Source of the DNA: Brevibacillus parabrevis
GTDB lineage: Bacteria > Bacillota > Bacilli > Brevibacillales > Brevibacillaceae
Assembly (NCBI RefSeq): GCF_003710905.1
Contig: NZ_RHHV01000029.1
Location: 1-63,959, forward strand
Direction: 5' to 3'
DNA length: 63,959 bases
Shown: positions 1-7,552 of the stretch, in pieces
How the letters are laid out: every line of letters begins with the position of its first letter
Numbering within the stretch: the stretch's first letter is position 1
Position numbers and translations under genes: made by a program
Notes under the pieces: generated by a model
Told to the model about the DNA's origin: nothing
Databases searched by the model: none
The model's input: the letters and a program-made list of their open reading frames with translations, nothing else

Positions 1-71
1 CTCGCTCGACTTGCATGTATTAGGCACGCCGCCAGCGTTCGTCCTGAGCCAGGATCAAACTCTCCAATAAA
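1..71 (-). rRNA. 16S ribosomal RNA, 5' end (partial)
   Basis: The reverse complement carries the universal start of bacterial 16S rRNA (GAGTTTGATCCTGGCTCAG) followed by the conserved ACGAACGCTGGCGGCGTGCC block. Only about 70 nt of the gene are inside the window; it continues off the left edge. The mature 5' end is set near position 70-71 by likeness to Bacillus 16S (TTTATTGGAGAG). Confidence 0.97.
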
Positions 72-245
72 GTTTGTTGCTGGTTCAAAGCTGGCAAATC
101 ATTTAATGATAGACTCATCAACGCTTTCGCTGTTCAGTTTTCAAGGAGCAATTACTTGTTGTGAATCCGTTGAGTGTTCATCGTTTTTCGTGATGGCGTC
201 TCAAGGACAAGAACTAATCTATCATGGCCACTATACAAGAGTCAA
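72..245 (-). promoter_or_regulatory. rRNA operon promoter, boxA and 16S leader
   Basis: On the minus strand a -35 TTGACT (240-245) and a -10 TAGATT (216-221) are 18 bp apart, a plausible sigma-A promoter. Downstream at 137-150 lies a boxA-like element (TGCTCCTTGAAAAC), typical of Bacillus rRNA leaders, where Nus factors load for antitermination. The stretch at 131-146 (CTTGAAAACTGAACAG) is also the usual 5' strand of the 16S processing stem. The promoter hexamers are my reading; boxA and the leader are much safer. Confidence 0.75.
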
Positions 246-265
246 TAGGTTTTTCAAAAAAGTTT

Positions 266-499
266 TCAGGTGAAATGTTCTTCCCCCAGTTTTCTGCGTC
301 TCACATACTTGGAAAGCTCATTGGGAGAGGCTATTCTCGCGTACATGCGAAACATGATGGAGTACCTCTCTTCCATAGCACGCTTCACCAAATAATCGAT
401 TCGTTTGTCGCTAAAGTCGAGCAGCATTTCTTCCAGCTCCCGCTTCAGCAAATACTCTAGTTCTTGCACTTCTTTGGCATTAAACAAAAACCCTAACAA
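266..499 (-). CDS. small conserved-looking hypothetical protein
   Basis: Encodes 77 aa if translation begins at the TTG at 499, which has a GGAGG 8 nt upstream; the frame stays open to 553 (95 aa), but that longer start has no Shine-Dalgarno and lies about 12 nt past a terminator. The protein is charged and predicted helical, with a core of EVQELEYLLKRELEEMLLD, then a Lys/Arg-rich part ending ELSKYVRRRK. There is no signal peptide, membrane segment or cysteine motif. It sits between a terminator and the rRNA promoter and would be read with the SpoIIM-like gene only by read-through. I recall similar short proteins in Paenibacillaceae but know no function. Confidence 0.6.
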   Translation of the reverse strand: MLGFLFNAKEVQELEYLLKRELEEMLLDFSDKRIDYLVKRAMEERYSIMFRMYARIASPNELSKYVRRRKLGEEHFT

Positions 500-564
500 C
501 GATATCGCCTCCGCCTTACGAGTCTCTCCTCTATCCTTTCCATCACAATTCAACCCTATTCAAA

Positions 565-592
565 TTAAAAAGCCTCCCGTTTAGGAAGGCTT
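565..592 (-). terminator. terminator of the SpoIIM-like gene
   Basis: Stem AAGCCTTCC / GGGAGGCTT with a short loop (570-592) is followed on the minus strand by TTTTTAATT. It begins about 20 nt after the stop codon at 614. Confidence 0.85.
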
Positions 593-613
593 CAATTTCT
601 TGGCAAATCAGAA

Positions 614-1267
614 TTATTTCAGCAAGTTTAATTGCTGCAGCTGCTCCCCGAGTGTTGCCTTGAGGATCAGTGGCGTAATCGAGCTCTCGACGACCGCTGC
701 GATAAAGAGCGCGACAATTACAGTCAACACGGCAACTGGAAATTGCTTGAGGGTGTCATACCAATCATTTTTCACCCGTTCCCCATTATGCGGCGCAAAC
801 AGCAAACCGACAGAGCGCAAGCTGAGCAAACCGAGTCTGATCCCGATACCAGCAGCAAACAGCACAGCCGGCAGTTCAAATATCCCGTGCGGCAAAATTC
901 CCGCGCTAAAAATCACCCATGGATCAACTCCGGCAGCACTGTACTTCGCGATGATGAATCCGAGCAGCACGCCATTCGCCAGCATCCCAATTATGGGAAA
1001 GAATGCAAAAAACAACCCGAGAGCCATCATCATCAAGGAGCTGAGCACATTGTTGGAAAAAATCATCCAAAACGTAGCCAGCACTCCCCCGCCGCTCTCT
1101 TTGATTCGCTCCGCTATTTCTTTCAATTGTCCCATCAAGCTCTGCACCACGGTTTCCACCGCAGGAGCCTGGAAGTAGCCAATTAAACCGCCCCCGAGAA
1201 AAATAAGACAAGCGGCCAAGAAAAACCGTTTGTTATCAAACCACAGATGCTGCAGTTTTTTCTTCAT
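614..1267 (-). CDS. stage II sporulation protein M (SpoIIM) family membrane protein
   Basis: A 217-aa integral membrane protein of the SpoIIM/DUF95 family. The start at 1267 is chosen because AAAGGAG lies 8 nt upstream; an upstream in-frame extension to 1309 has no such site. Hydrophobic segments lie near residues 14-34, 68-105, 118-150 and 175-198, with an amphipathic helix between the first two. SpoIIM proper acts with SpoIID and SpoIIP in peptidoglycan remodelling during forespore engulfment, but the true spoIIM gene normally sits elsewhere in Bacillus genomes. This copy, next to pdaB, is therefore better called a family member; a sporulation role is inferred from its neighbours. It is divergent from pdaB. 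Confidence 0.8.
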   Translation of the reverse strand: MKKKLQHLWFDNKRFFLAACLIFLGGGLIGYFQAPAVETVVQSLMGQLKEIAERIKESGGGVLATFWMIFSNNVLSSLMMMALGLFFAFFPIIGMLANGVLLGFIIAKYSAAGVDPWVIFSAGILPHGIFELPAVLFAAGIGIRLGLLSLRSVGLLFAPHNGERVKNDWYDTLKQFPVAVLTVIVALFIAAVVESSITPLILKATLGEQLQQLNLLK

Positions 1268-1338
1268 GAGCCACGCTCCTTTACTGCCTCTTACTTTCAC
1301 TATATGCATTGTACCTCAACTATAGCCACGAGGCCAAA

Positions 1339-1366
1339 GAATATCCTTGTCTCCCCTGCATAAACT
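1339..1366 (+). promoter_or_regulatory. possible sporulation-sigma promoter of pdaB
   Basis: GAATATC (1339-1345) and CATAAACT (1359-1366), 13 nt apart, resemble a mother-cell sigma-E type promoter (ATATT and CATACA-T). The predicted start point is about 20 nt before the pdaB ATG, leaving just room for the Shine-Dalgarno at 1377-1386. The match is by eye only. Confidence 0.4.
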
Positions 1367-1393
1367 GTTATCGGACAAAGGAGGTGCCTAACG

Positions 1394-2164
1394 ATGAAAT
1401 TTATTTACGTCGTGAGCGCTCAGCGCTTGAAGCAAATTCTCATTATCGCTGCGGCCATTTTGCTAACCGCGGGCATCGGCTATGCCGAGCGCGATACGAT
1501 TGCGGCTTTTTCCAGCAATGGCAATAAGCAAGGCCCCCAAGCCATCTACAAGGTGGATACCAAAGACAAAAAAATTGCCCTCACCTTTGACATCAGCTGG
1601 GGCGAAACACGCGCACTCCCCATCCTCGACGTGTTAAAAGAAAAAAATGTGAACAAAGCAACGCTGTTTCTCTCCTCCCCCTGGAGTCAGCGCCACCCGG
1701 AAATCGTCAAGAGAATCAAGGAGGACGGGCTGGAAATTGGCTCGCACGGTCATAAACACGACAACTACAGCAAATATACAGACGAGGAAATTCGCACGCA
1801 AATTACCAAAGCCGATTCCATCCTGACCGAGATGACGGGGAAAAAGCCGACGCTTTTGCGCATGCCAAACGGTGATTTTGATAAACGGGTTCTGGAAATC
1901 GCCAACCGTTTGGGTTACACGGTCGTTCAATGGGATACAGACTCCAAAGACTGGATCGAGCCGAAAAAGGATGTCATTGTTCAAAACGTCCTGTCAAAAG
2001 CACACCCGGGCGATATCGTCCTGCTGCACGCCAGTGACTCGGCCAAGGAAACACACCTTGCCCTCCCTATCATCATTGACCAGCTGCGCAAGCAAGGATA
2101 CGAATTTGTCACGGTGTCCGAACTGATCGCCGGCACCAATATCCAGAGTAAAGAAATCAACTGA
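1394..2164 (+). CDS. pdaB: polysaccharide deacetylase family sporulation protein PdaB
   Basis: A 256-aa NodB-domain protein with an N-terminal membrane anchor or signal (about residues 12-30) and a catalytic domain from about 58 to 240. Visible motifs are TFDISWG (64-70), SHGHKH (117-122, metal histidines), LLRMPNGD, DTDSKDW and LLHAS. The second Asp of the usual TFDD motif is Ile; B. subtilis PdaB has the same change. In B. subtilis pdaB is needed to keep the spore cortex stable late in sporulation; its enzymatic substrate is not settled. The start is set by AAAGGAGGTG 7 nt upstream. It lies in the same neighbourhood as gerD, kbaA and the rRNA operon, as in B. subtilis. Confidence 0.93.
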   Translation: MKFIYVVSAQRLKQILIIAAAILLTAGIGYAERDTIAAFSSNGNKQGPQAIYKVDTKDKKIALTFDISWGETRALPILDVLKEKNVNKATLFLSSPWSQRHPEIVKRIKEDGLEIGSHGHKHDNYSKYTDEEIRTQITKADSILTEMTGKKPTLLRMPNGDFDKRVLEIANRLGYTVVQWDTDSKDWIEPKKDVIVQNVLSKAHPGDIVLLHASDSAKETHLALPIIIDQLRKQGYEFVTVSELIAGTNIQSKEIN

Positions 2165-2190
2165 TTGCCAGACTACTCCCTACAAAAAGC

Positions 2191-2230
2191 AAAAAAGCTG
2201 ACTCATGTCCGATGAGGTCAGCTTTCTCTT
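2191..2230. terminator. bidirectional terminator between pdaB and kbaA
   Basis: Inverted repeat AAAGCTGAC...GTCAGCTTT (2194-2225), A-rich on the left and T-rich on the right, so it can end both convergent transcripts. It overlaps the last codon of kbaA by a few bases. Confidence 0.88.
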
Positions 2231-2805
2231 TTTACCAGGCGGTGTAGATGCATCACTTGCCATACGTTGCAAAAAAGCAACGGAACCAGCATGGACAAGG
2301 TCGCATGCACGTTGTCTTCCTTCAAGGCCGGAATCCATTCCAGTGACGTCACCACAAACATGAAAAACATCGTGGGAATCCATGCCGTTCTGTTCGTCAG
2401 CTTCACTTTTCCGTAAGCGGTAGCCAAAGCAACGATCAAGAGCAGGATCGGCTCAATAAAGTATGTCCCGATTCCTTTTCCTTCGCCAAGCGACGTGTAA
2501 CGGAGGTAAATCATATCAAAAAAGACAAAGAGGATCAAAAACACTTGAACGCTCTTCCACATGGACGGCGTTTTGAAAATCGTTTTGGCAAAATAATTAA
2601 TCGTCATATAGGCGAAAAAACCCATTTGGGCCACAATGCTAATGGTCATCCCGTACAAAAGATACATCAGCGTGCCGACAAAAAAGTTGCCCGCGCTGCC
2701 TTCCAACAGCTTGTCCAAGTCAAAAATAAAGGCGACCAGGACTCCGCCCAATCCACCCAAGAGCAACGTGGTGACAAAGAGCCAGCCATACTTTCGCAAA
2801 CTCAC
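2218..2805 (-). CDS. kbaA: KinB-signalling pathway activator KbaA
   Basis: A 195-aa polytopic membrane protein with about six hydrophobic segments. In B. subtilis KbaA is required for activity of the sporulation kinase KinB, upstream of the Spo0A phosphorelay. The call rests on protein type and on position between gerD and pdaB, exactly as in B. subtilis. The start is the GTG at 2805 (GGAGG 9 nt upstream); a TTG at 2808 is equally placed, and the longer frame to 2826 contains the Shine-Dalgarno within its coding part. Divergent from gerD, convergent with pdaB. Confidence 0.85.
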   Translation of the reverse strand: MSLRKYGWLFVTTLLLGGLGGVLVAFIFDLDKLLEGSAGNFFVGTLMYLLYGMTISIVAQMGFFAYMTINYFAKTIFKTPSMWKSVQVFLILFVFFDMIYLRYTSLGEGKGIGTYFIEPILLLIVALATAYGKVKLTNRTAWIPTMFFMFVVTSLEWIPALKEDNVHATLSMLVPLLFCNVWQVMHLHRLVKRES

Positions 2806-2930
2806 CAAACATTCCCTCCATTCCACATCGAATATGATTGTACCAATGGATACAAGAAAATACTAGCGTAAGAACAAAACAAAATGCGCACGTTACTCTT
2901 AGGCAGAGTAAAGAAGGAGGTGTCCACCCC

Positions 2931-3563
2931 ATGAGAAAGAAGGCATTGTCTTTTTGGCTATCCGCATTTGTCTGTCTGGTCCTTTCCAGTTGCTCAAGCG
3001 GCGGACAAGCGCAAAGTTCGTCTCAGCCTGATTATAAGAGTGTCAAAGACATGGTGCTGGACATATTGCAGACTGACGAAGCCAAACAATCTGTTGGCAA
3101 AATGATGAAAGATGAGAAGTTCAAGCAAAACCTGATGATTGACGAGTCCACTGTTCGGACCACATTGATACAAAGCATGACCAATCCGAACAGCCCCCAC
3201 ATCAAGGAGGCCTTCAAAGATCCGAAATTCGCCAGCACCTTGGCCAAATCGATGAAGGATGAGCAAAAAACTTTGATGAAGGACTTGATGAAAGACCCCG
3301 AGTACCAAAAGCAGCTTATCAGCGTAATGAAAGACCCTGAGTTCGAAAAAAACCTCATGGACTTGATGAAAAGCGCAGCTTACCGCCAACAAACGATGCA
3401 GGTCATGAAGGAGTCTTTGCAAAGCCCGCTGTTTCAAGCCGAGTTGATGAAGCTAATGACCAAAGTCTCCGAAGACATGACCAAGCCGAAAGAACTGAAA
3501 CCGAAGAAAAAAGGCAAAAGCGGCGGGGATAGCGGTGGAGATTCTGGCGACTCCTCTTCCTAA
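2931..3563 (+). CDS. gerD: spore germination lipoprotein GerD
   Basis: A 210-aa lipoprotein: positive N terminus, hydrophobic core and the lipobox LSSC, so Cys becomes the acylated residue. The body is helical with reiterated MKDPE(Y/F)-type segments, and the C-terminal tail is Gly/Asp/Ser-rich (SGGDSGGDSG). GerD is an inner-membrane lipoprotein of dormant spores needed for clustering of nutrient receptors into the germinosome and for fast nutrient germination. The ATG at 2931 has AAGGAGGTG just upstream; longer in-frame extensions lack a ribosome site. Monocistronic, with a terminator after it. Confidence 0.92.
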   Translation: MRKKALSFWLSAFVCLVLSSCSSGGQAQSSSQPDYKSVKDMVLDILQTDEAKQSVGKMMKDEKFKQNLMIDESTVRTTLIQSMTNPNSPHIKEAFKDPKFASTLAKSMKDEQKTLMKDLMKDPEYQKQLISVMKDPEFEKNLMDLMKSAAYRQQTMQVMKESLQSPLFQAELMKLMTKVSEDMTKPKELKPKKKGKSGGDSGGDSGDSSS

Positions 3564-3605
3564 CAAAAAAAGGTGAGCTCCCGAAGGGCGGGCCCACCTT
3601 TTTCC
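3564..3605. terminator. bidirectional terminator between gerD and mrp
   Basis: Long GC-rich hairpin (about 3568-3602) with outer arms AAAGGTG / CACCTTT, flanked by A7 on the left and T5 on the right; serves both convergent genes. Confidence 0.9.
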
Positions 3606-3617
3606 TGTCTTTTGTGC

Positions 3618-4721
3618 TTACTGCTGTTCACATTTTGCCATAACGCGTTTCGCCATATCCATATACAGCTGCCCGATTGCGCTGTCCTCGCGATAAACAG
3701 ATGGAGAGTAATCTGGTTCGGACGGATGATTCTCAGGTTGTCCCAGCGGAATTTGCGCCAAAAGCTCGGTAGTCAGTGTCTCAGCCAGCTTCGCTCCGCC
3801 ACCGCGTCCAAATACGTATTCTTTGGAACCATCTTTCGCCTCGTACCACGCCATGTTCTCCACGATGCCAAGAATCTCGTGTCCCGTCCGCTTTGCCATC
3901 GCACCGGCACGCGCCGCTACAAAGGCTGCCGTAGCGTGTGGGGTCGTCACAACGATCTCCATGCTCTGCGGAATCATCGTGTGCACATCCAAAGCCATGT
4001 CACCCGTTCCTGGCGGCAAGTCCAGCAGCAAGTAGTCCAACTCTTCGCCCCAGTGAACTTCCGTAAAGAAGTTGCGCAGCATTTTGCCAAGCATCGGCCC
4101 ACGCCAAATGATCGGCGAGTTGTCCTCTACGAAGAAGCCCATGGACATGACCTTCACGTTTTGCTTTTCTACCGGAAGGATTGTTTCTCCGATAACGGTT
4201 GGGCGCTGGTCGATGTTCATCATGTCAGGCACGCTGAAGCCGTAGATGTCAGCGTCGATAATCCCGACTTTGTTCCCCAGGCGGGCAAGCGCGACTGCCA
4301 GGTTGACCGTCACTGTCGATTTTCCAACTCCGCCTTTACCGGAAGTAATCGCGATGAAGGTCGTGTTCGAATCCTTGGCCAAAATCGGATTGAGCAGAGG
4401 TGCTTGTCCCGGCGTCATGTTGTGGGTTTGACCTCCCTGAGTATTGCGGAGCTGGGCGCTGAGAGCCGCACGCTCCTCGTCCGTCATCGAGCCAAACTGG
4501 ACACGTACTTCCTCCGCTCCAAGCGCTTTAACGGCCCCTATGACGTCGTCTTCGATCTTGGCCTTGAGAGGACAGCCGGAGATCGTCAATACGACTGTCA
4601 GGCTAACTGTAGCGCCTTCAACACGTATGTCTCTGATCATGTTCAACTCGACCAGGCTGCGATTGATCTCAGGGTCTTTTACATCGCGCAGCGCTTCCAA
4701 AATTTGTTCTCTGGTCAACAT
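3618..4721 (-). CDS. Mrp/NBP35-family ATPase (SalA/ApbC-like)
   Basis: A 367-aa protein with an N-terminal MIP18/DUF59-like domain (about 1-85) and a ParA/Mrp P-loop ATPase domain starting with GKGGVGKS (128-135), followed by DADIYG and DLPPGTGD. Family members carry iron-sulfur clusters for transfer to apoproteins; the B. subtilis gene at the same place is salA, reported as a regulator of scoC. The C-terminal CxxC found in canonical Mrp/ApbC is absent here; the region reads VENMAWYEAKDG, so cluster transfer is uncertain. Start ATG at 4721 with GAGGTG upstream. Confidence 0.9.
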   Translation of the reverse strand: MLTREQILEALRDVKDPEINRSLVELNMIRDIRVEGATVSLTVVLTISGCPLKAKIEDDVIGAVKALGAEEVRVQFGSMTDEERAALSAQLRNTQGGQTHNMTPGQAPLLNPILAKDSNTTFIAITSGKGGVGKSTVTVNLAVALARLGNKVGIIDADIYGFSVPDMMNIDQRPTVIGETILPVEKQNVKVMSMGFFVEDNSPIIWRGPMLGKMLRNFFTEVHWGEELDYLLLDLPPGTGDMALDVHTMIPQSMEIVVTTPHATAAFVAARAGAMAKRTGHEILGIVENMAWYEAKDGSKEYVFGRGGGAKLAETLTTELLAQIPLGQPENHPSEPDYSPSVYREDSAIGQLYMDMAKRVMAKCEQQ

Positions 4722-4832
4722 GCTTGTTCACCTCATCTATAGTCTTGGCAATTGATTTCATACCGTTCTTACAAGGTAGTTTGCGCGTTCATTATAGCAC
4801 ATTCAGACGAGCGGCACACAGTCGCCGCCCGC

Positions 4833-5573
4833 TCAAGGTGCAATTGGCGCTTTTTCTCCGGAATACTGCCGCAAAATCCCCTGGTAAATCGCATTCGCCA
4901 TAGCTTTTTGGTACTCCGTGCTCTGCAGCCGTTTTGCCTCTTCTGTATTGCTGACAAACCCAACCTCGACCAATACAGCGGGGCAGTTCACCTCGCGAAT
5001 CAAAAACACGTTGTTCGTCTTGCTTGGAACACGATCGGTATTGCCCAGCACCCGTTTGATCTCATCCTGAATCAGGTACGATACCTCTCCGCTTTTTTTG
5101 AAAGTCGGCGAGTAAAAAGTTTGCGCACCCGACCACTTGGGCGAAGGAATCGAATTTACATGGATGCTGACCAGAAAATCGGGAGAGCTGTCGTTCACCA
5201 GTTTCACCCGGTTGCGGATATCTTCCGACTTTCTTTTTTTGGCCCGATCAGCTTCCGGTGAAGCGAGATCCTTGTCTTCCTCCCTTGTCATGATGACAAA
5301 TGCACCTGACTGCTGGAGAAAATCGCGCAAGTACATACTGATTGCCAGCGTCACCTCTTTTTCCACCACATCGCCTGAACTGGACGTAGCCCCGCCATCT
5401 TTGCCCCCGTGTCCCGGGTCGATGGCAATAACGGTTCCGGTCAACGGCAATGACCATGCCGTCCACGACGAACGGTCCGGCGATTCGTAGGTGAACAACA
5501 CCACCAGTAAAGCGAAAGCCAGTATCCAGCCTACCCCTTTTCGTGTCACGGCGTATCGTCCCCTTTGTCCCAT
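4833..5573 (-). CDS. cwlD: N-acetylmuramoyl-L-alanine amidase CwlD
   Basis: A 246-aa Amidase_3 enzyme with an N-terminal membrane segment (about 13-28) that exports it. Zinc and catalytic motifs: DPGHGG (52-57), the Glu in VVEKEVT, SIHVNS, and the late Glu in VEVGFVSN. CwlD makes muramic-delta-lactam in the spore cortex together with PdaA, which marks cortex for germination lytic enzymes. The Shine-Dalgarno before the ATG at 5573 is weak; a GTG at residue 9, preceded by AAAGGGG, is an alternative start. The 111 bp between cwlD and mrp show no clear element. Confidence 0.93.
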   Translation of the reverse strand: MGQRGRYAVTRKGVGWILAFALLVVLFTYESPDRSSWTAWSLPLTGTVIAIDPGHGGKDGGATSSSGDVVEKEVTLAISMYLRDFLQQSGAFVIMTREEDKDLASPEADRAKKRKSEDIRNRVKLVNDSSPDFLVSIHVNSIPSPKWSGAQTFYSPTFKKSGEVSYLIQDEIKRVLGNTDRVPSKTNNVFLIREVNCPAVLVEVGFVSNTEEAKRLQSTEYQKAMANAIYQGILRQYSGEKAPIAP

Positions 5574-5665
5574 TCTCTCGTTTCATCATATGGACAAACA
5601 TGGACAAATATTCCGTAGGTCAGCAGCCTGGAACCAAAAGGCTGATCAGGCGCTGGGACAAAATG

Positions 5666-5702
5666 CAAAAAAGCTCCCGAACCAAAAAGGTTCGAGAGCC
5701 TT
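5666..5702 (-). terminator. terminator after rpsI
   Basis: GGCTCTCGAACC / GGTTCGGGAGC stem (5671-5702) followed by TTTTTTGC on the minus strand, 12 bp after the rpsI stop. It separates rplM-rpsI from cwlD. Confidence 0.92.
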
Positions 5703-5714
5703 GCCAAACAAAAA

Positions 5715-6107
5715 TTAACGTTTGGAGAATTGAGGTGCGCGACGAGCAGCTTTCAAGCCGTATTTTTTACGTTCTTTCATGCGTGGGTCGCGAGTCAGGA
5801 AGCCAGCGCGTTTCAGAGCGCCGCGCAGTTCTGGATCTGCTTTCAGCAGAGCGCGAGCAACGCCGTGACGGATTGCACCAGCTTGGCCAGTTGTTCCGCC
5901 GCCGTTTACGTTAACCAGTACATCGTAACGACCAAGAGTCTCAGTCAGAACGAGTGGTTGTTTTACGATCAATTTCAGTGTTTCCAAACCAAAGTAAGTA
6001 TCCATTTCACGTTTGTTGATCACGATGCGACCTTCACCTGGAACCAGGCGAACACGTGCTACGGAGTGCTTACGACGACCTGTACCGTAGTATTGTACTT
6101 GTGCCAC
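5715..6107 (-). CDS. rpsI: 30S ribosomal protein S9 (uS9)
   Basis: 130 aa, full length. Begins AQVQYYGTGRRKHSVARVRL and ends with the invariant basic tail RRAPQFSKR, whose last residues reach the P-site tRNA in the 30S head. Second gene of rplM-rpsI, 20 bp downstream, and followed by a terminator. Confidence 0.98.
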   Translation of the reverse strand: MAQVQYYGTGRRKHSVARVRLVPGEGRIVINKREMDTYFGLETLKLIVKQPLVLTETLGRYDVLVNVNGGGTTGQAGAIRHGVARALLKADPELRGALKRAGFLTRDPRMKERKKYGLKAARRAPQFSKR

Positions 6108-6127
6108 GTATATTTCCTCCCTTTACC

Positions 6128-6565
6128 TTAACCGCGAATTTGCCAAACTTCTGGTTTTTGTGCTGCATGTGGATGCTCAGTACCAGCGTAAACTTTCAGC
6201 TTAGTGAACATTTGACGTCCCAAGCTGTTTTTAGGCAGCATACCTTTTACCGCCAGTTCGAACATACGAGCTGGTTTTTTGTTCAGCATGTCGCCAGCAG
6301 TAGTCTTTTTCAAACCACCTGGATACAGGGAGTGAGTGTAGTAAATTTTGTCTTGCAGCTTGTTACCTGTCAGTTTCACTTTGTCAGCGTTGATTACGAT
6401 TACGAAATCGCCAGCGTCAACGTGAGGAGTGAATTCAGGTTTCAATTTGCCGCGCAGGATAGAAGCTACTTCGCTTGCCAGACGGCCCAGCGTTTGGCCT
6501 TCTGCGTCAACGATGTACCATTTGCGCTCAACTTCGAGCGGTTTCGCCATATATGTGGTACGCAT
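6128..6565 (-). CDS. rplM: 50S ribosomal protein L13 (uL13)
   Basis: 145 aa, the usual length, with the family segment DAEGQTLGRLASEVA and the end HPHAAQKPE. L13 is an early-assembly 23S-binding protein. AGGAGGG lies 6 nt before the ATG. The 252 bp upstream, before truA, hold a strong hairpin and a possible promoter, which fits the autoregulatory leader known for rplM-rpsI in Bacillota. Confidence 0.98.
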   Translation of the reverse strand: MRTTYMAKPLEVERKWYIVDAEGQTLGRLASEVASILRGKLKPEFTPHVDAGDFVIVINADKVKLTGNKLQDKIYYTHSLYPGGLKKTTAGDMLNKKPARMFELAVKGMLPKNSLGRQMFTKLKVYAGTEHPHAAQKPEVWQIRG

Positions 6566-6606
6566 TTTTGTCCCTCCTAAATATCTTACCTTTACATGTC
6601 CATCTA

Positions 6607-6635
6607 CTTATAACCAAAACAACCGAAACTTGCAA
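6607..6635 (-). promoter_or_regulatory. possible sigma-A promoter of rplM-rpsI
   Basis: TTGCAA (6630-6635) and TATAAG (6607-6612) are 17 bp apart on the minus strand, about 40 bp before the rplM ATG. If used it would leave the hairpin at 6637-6672 outside the transcript, so this promoter and a leader-RNA role for the hairpin are competing readings. Confidence 0.4.
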
Positions 6636-6684
6636 TGGAAGATAATTGCTGTTACGGGTGAGCAACTCTTCCAGGTGTTCCATT
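6634..6684 (-). promoter_or_regulatory. hairpin in the rplM leader, candidate L13 autoregulatory RNA
   Basis: On the minus strand GGAAGA and TTGCT pair with AGCAA and TCTTCC (6637-6672, 10-nt loop), and an outer AATGGAA / TTCCATT pair (6634-6640, 6678-6684) brackets it. It occupies the place where Bacillota carry the L13 leader. The rest of the 252-bp spacer contains a C-rich stretch with repeated TAGCCCC and a CAAGTG / CACTTG hairpin near 6780-6800. Assignment to the known leader family is inferred from position. Confidence 0.45.
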
Positions 6685-6817
6685 AATCACGATCTTGTCT
6701 TTCAATCCCGGGGCTAGAGTGGGGCTAGGCGGGGTTAAAATACCAAGGAATATCGTACTACATCGCAGTCTCGTAGTCAAGTGCCTCCACTTGGTCTAAT
6801 AGTTGGAAATCTGTCTG

Positions 6818-7552
6818 TTAATAGACGACTTCCCACATCGTCAAACCTTTGGCTGGCGCTGTCTTCCCTGCCATTTCCCGATCGCGTGCCGCAAGAATCT
6901 TTTTGAGTTCATCGGGATGGCGTTTGCCCTGCCCGACTTCCACCAAGGTGCCCACAATAATGCGCACCATGTTGTACAAAAAGCCATTGCCCCGGCACGT
7001 TACCCATACTTCGCCGCCGCTGCGCTCTACTGTCAGGCTGTAAATCGTGCGGACCTTGTCCTCGACAAACGTTTTGGCTGAGCAAAATGACGTAAAGTCA
7101 TGTTCTCCTACCAAATGACAGGCAGCTTGCTGCATGGCCGCAACGTCCAGCGGAAAACGAATATGGTCGGCATAGCGATGACGAAACACGTCCGGCGCAG
7201 GGTTGTTGTCGATGCAATACCGATACTCCTTCACCTGCACGTCAAAACGGGCGTGAAAGGACTCTGCCACCTCTTCCACAGAGCGGATCACGATGGCATC
7301 AGGCAACTGGTTATTCAGCACGAATCGCCATTTATCCAAAGGAATATGGCTGCCCGTATCAAAATGAATCACCTGGCCGCGTGCATGCACGCCTGCGTCC
7401 GTTCGTCCTGAGCCGTGAATCTGGATCGATTCCCCCGTAATTCTCGTCAACGCCGCTTCAATCTCCCCTTGCACCGTCACCTGGTCTGGCTGCACCTGAA
7501 AGCCGCTGAAGTCTGTTCCGTCGTATCCTAAAACACAGCGCAGCCGTCTCAT
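6818..7552 (-). CDS. truA: tRNA pseudouridine(38-40) synthase TruA
   Basis: 244 aa. Converts uridines 38-40 of the tRNA anticodon arm to pseudouridine. The catalytic Asp is D52 in the motif GSGRTDAGVHA; the family segment FLYNMVRIIVG is also present. The start at 7552 is chosen because the ATG overlaps the ecfT stop in an ATGA arrangement with GGTGG 5 nt upstream, indicating translational coupling; the in-frame ATG at 7564 has no ribosome site. Last gene of ecfA1-ecfA2-ecfT-truA, as in B. subtilis. Confidence 0.96.
   Translation of the reverse strand: MRRLRCVLGYDGTDFSGFQVQPDQVTVQGEIEAALTRITGESIQIHGSGRTDAGVHARGQVIHFDTGSHIPLDKWRFVLNNQLPDAIVIRSVEEVAESFHARFDVQVKEYRYCIDNNPAPDVFRHRYADHIRFPLDVAAMQQAACHLVGEHDFTSFCSAKTFVEDKVRTIYSLTVERSGGEVWVTCRGNGFLYNMVRIIVGTLVEVGQGKRHPDELKKILAARDREMAGKTAPAKGLTMWEVVY

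Noticed and set aside
2931..3563. Repeated MKDPE-type segments in GerD as a sign of a different repeat protein
   Set aside because: Lipobox, length, neighbours and the same kind of segments in B. subtilis GerD explain them.
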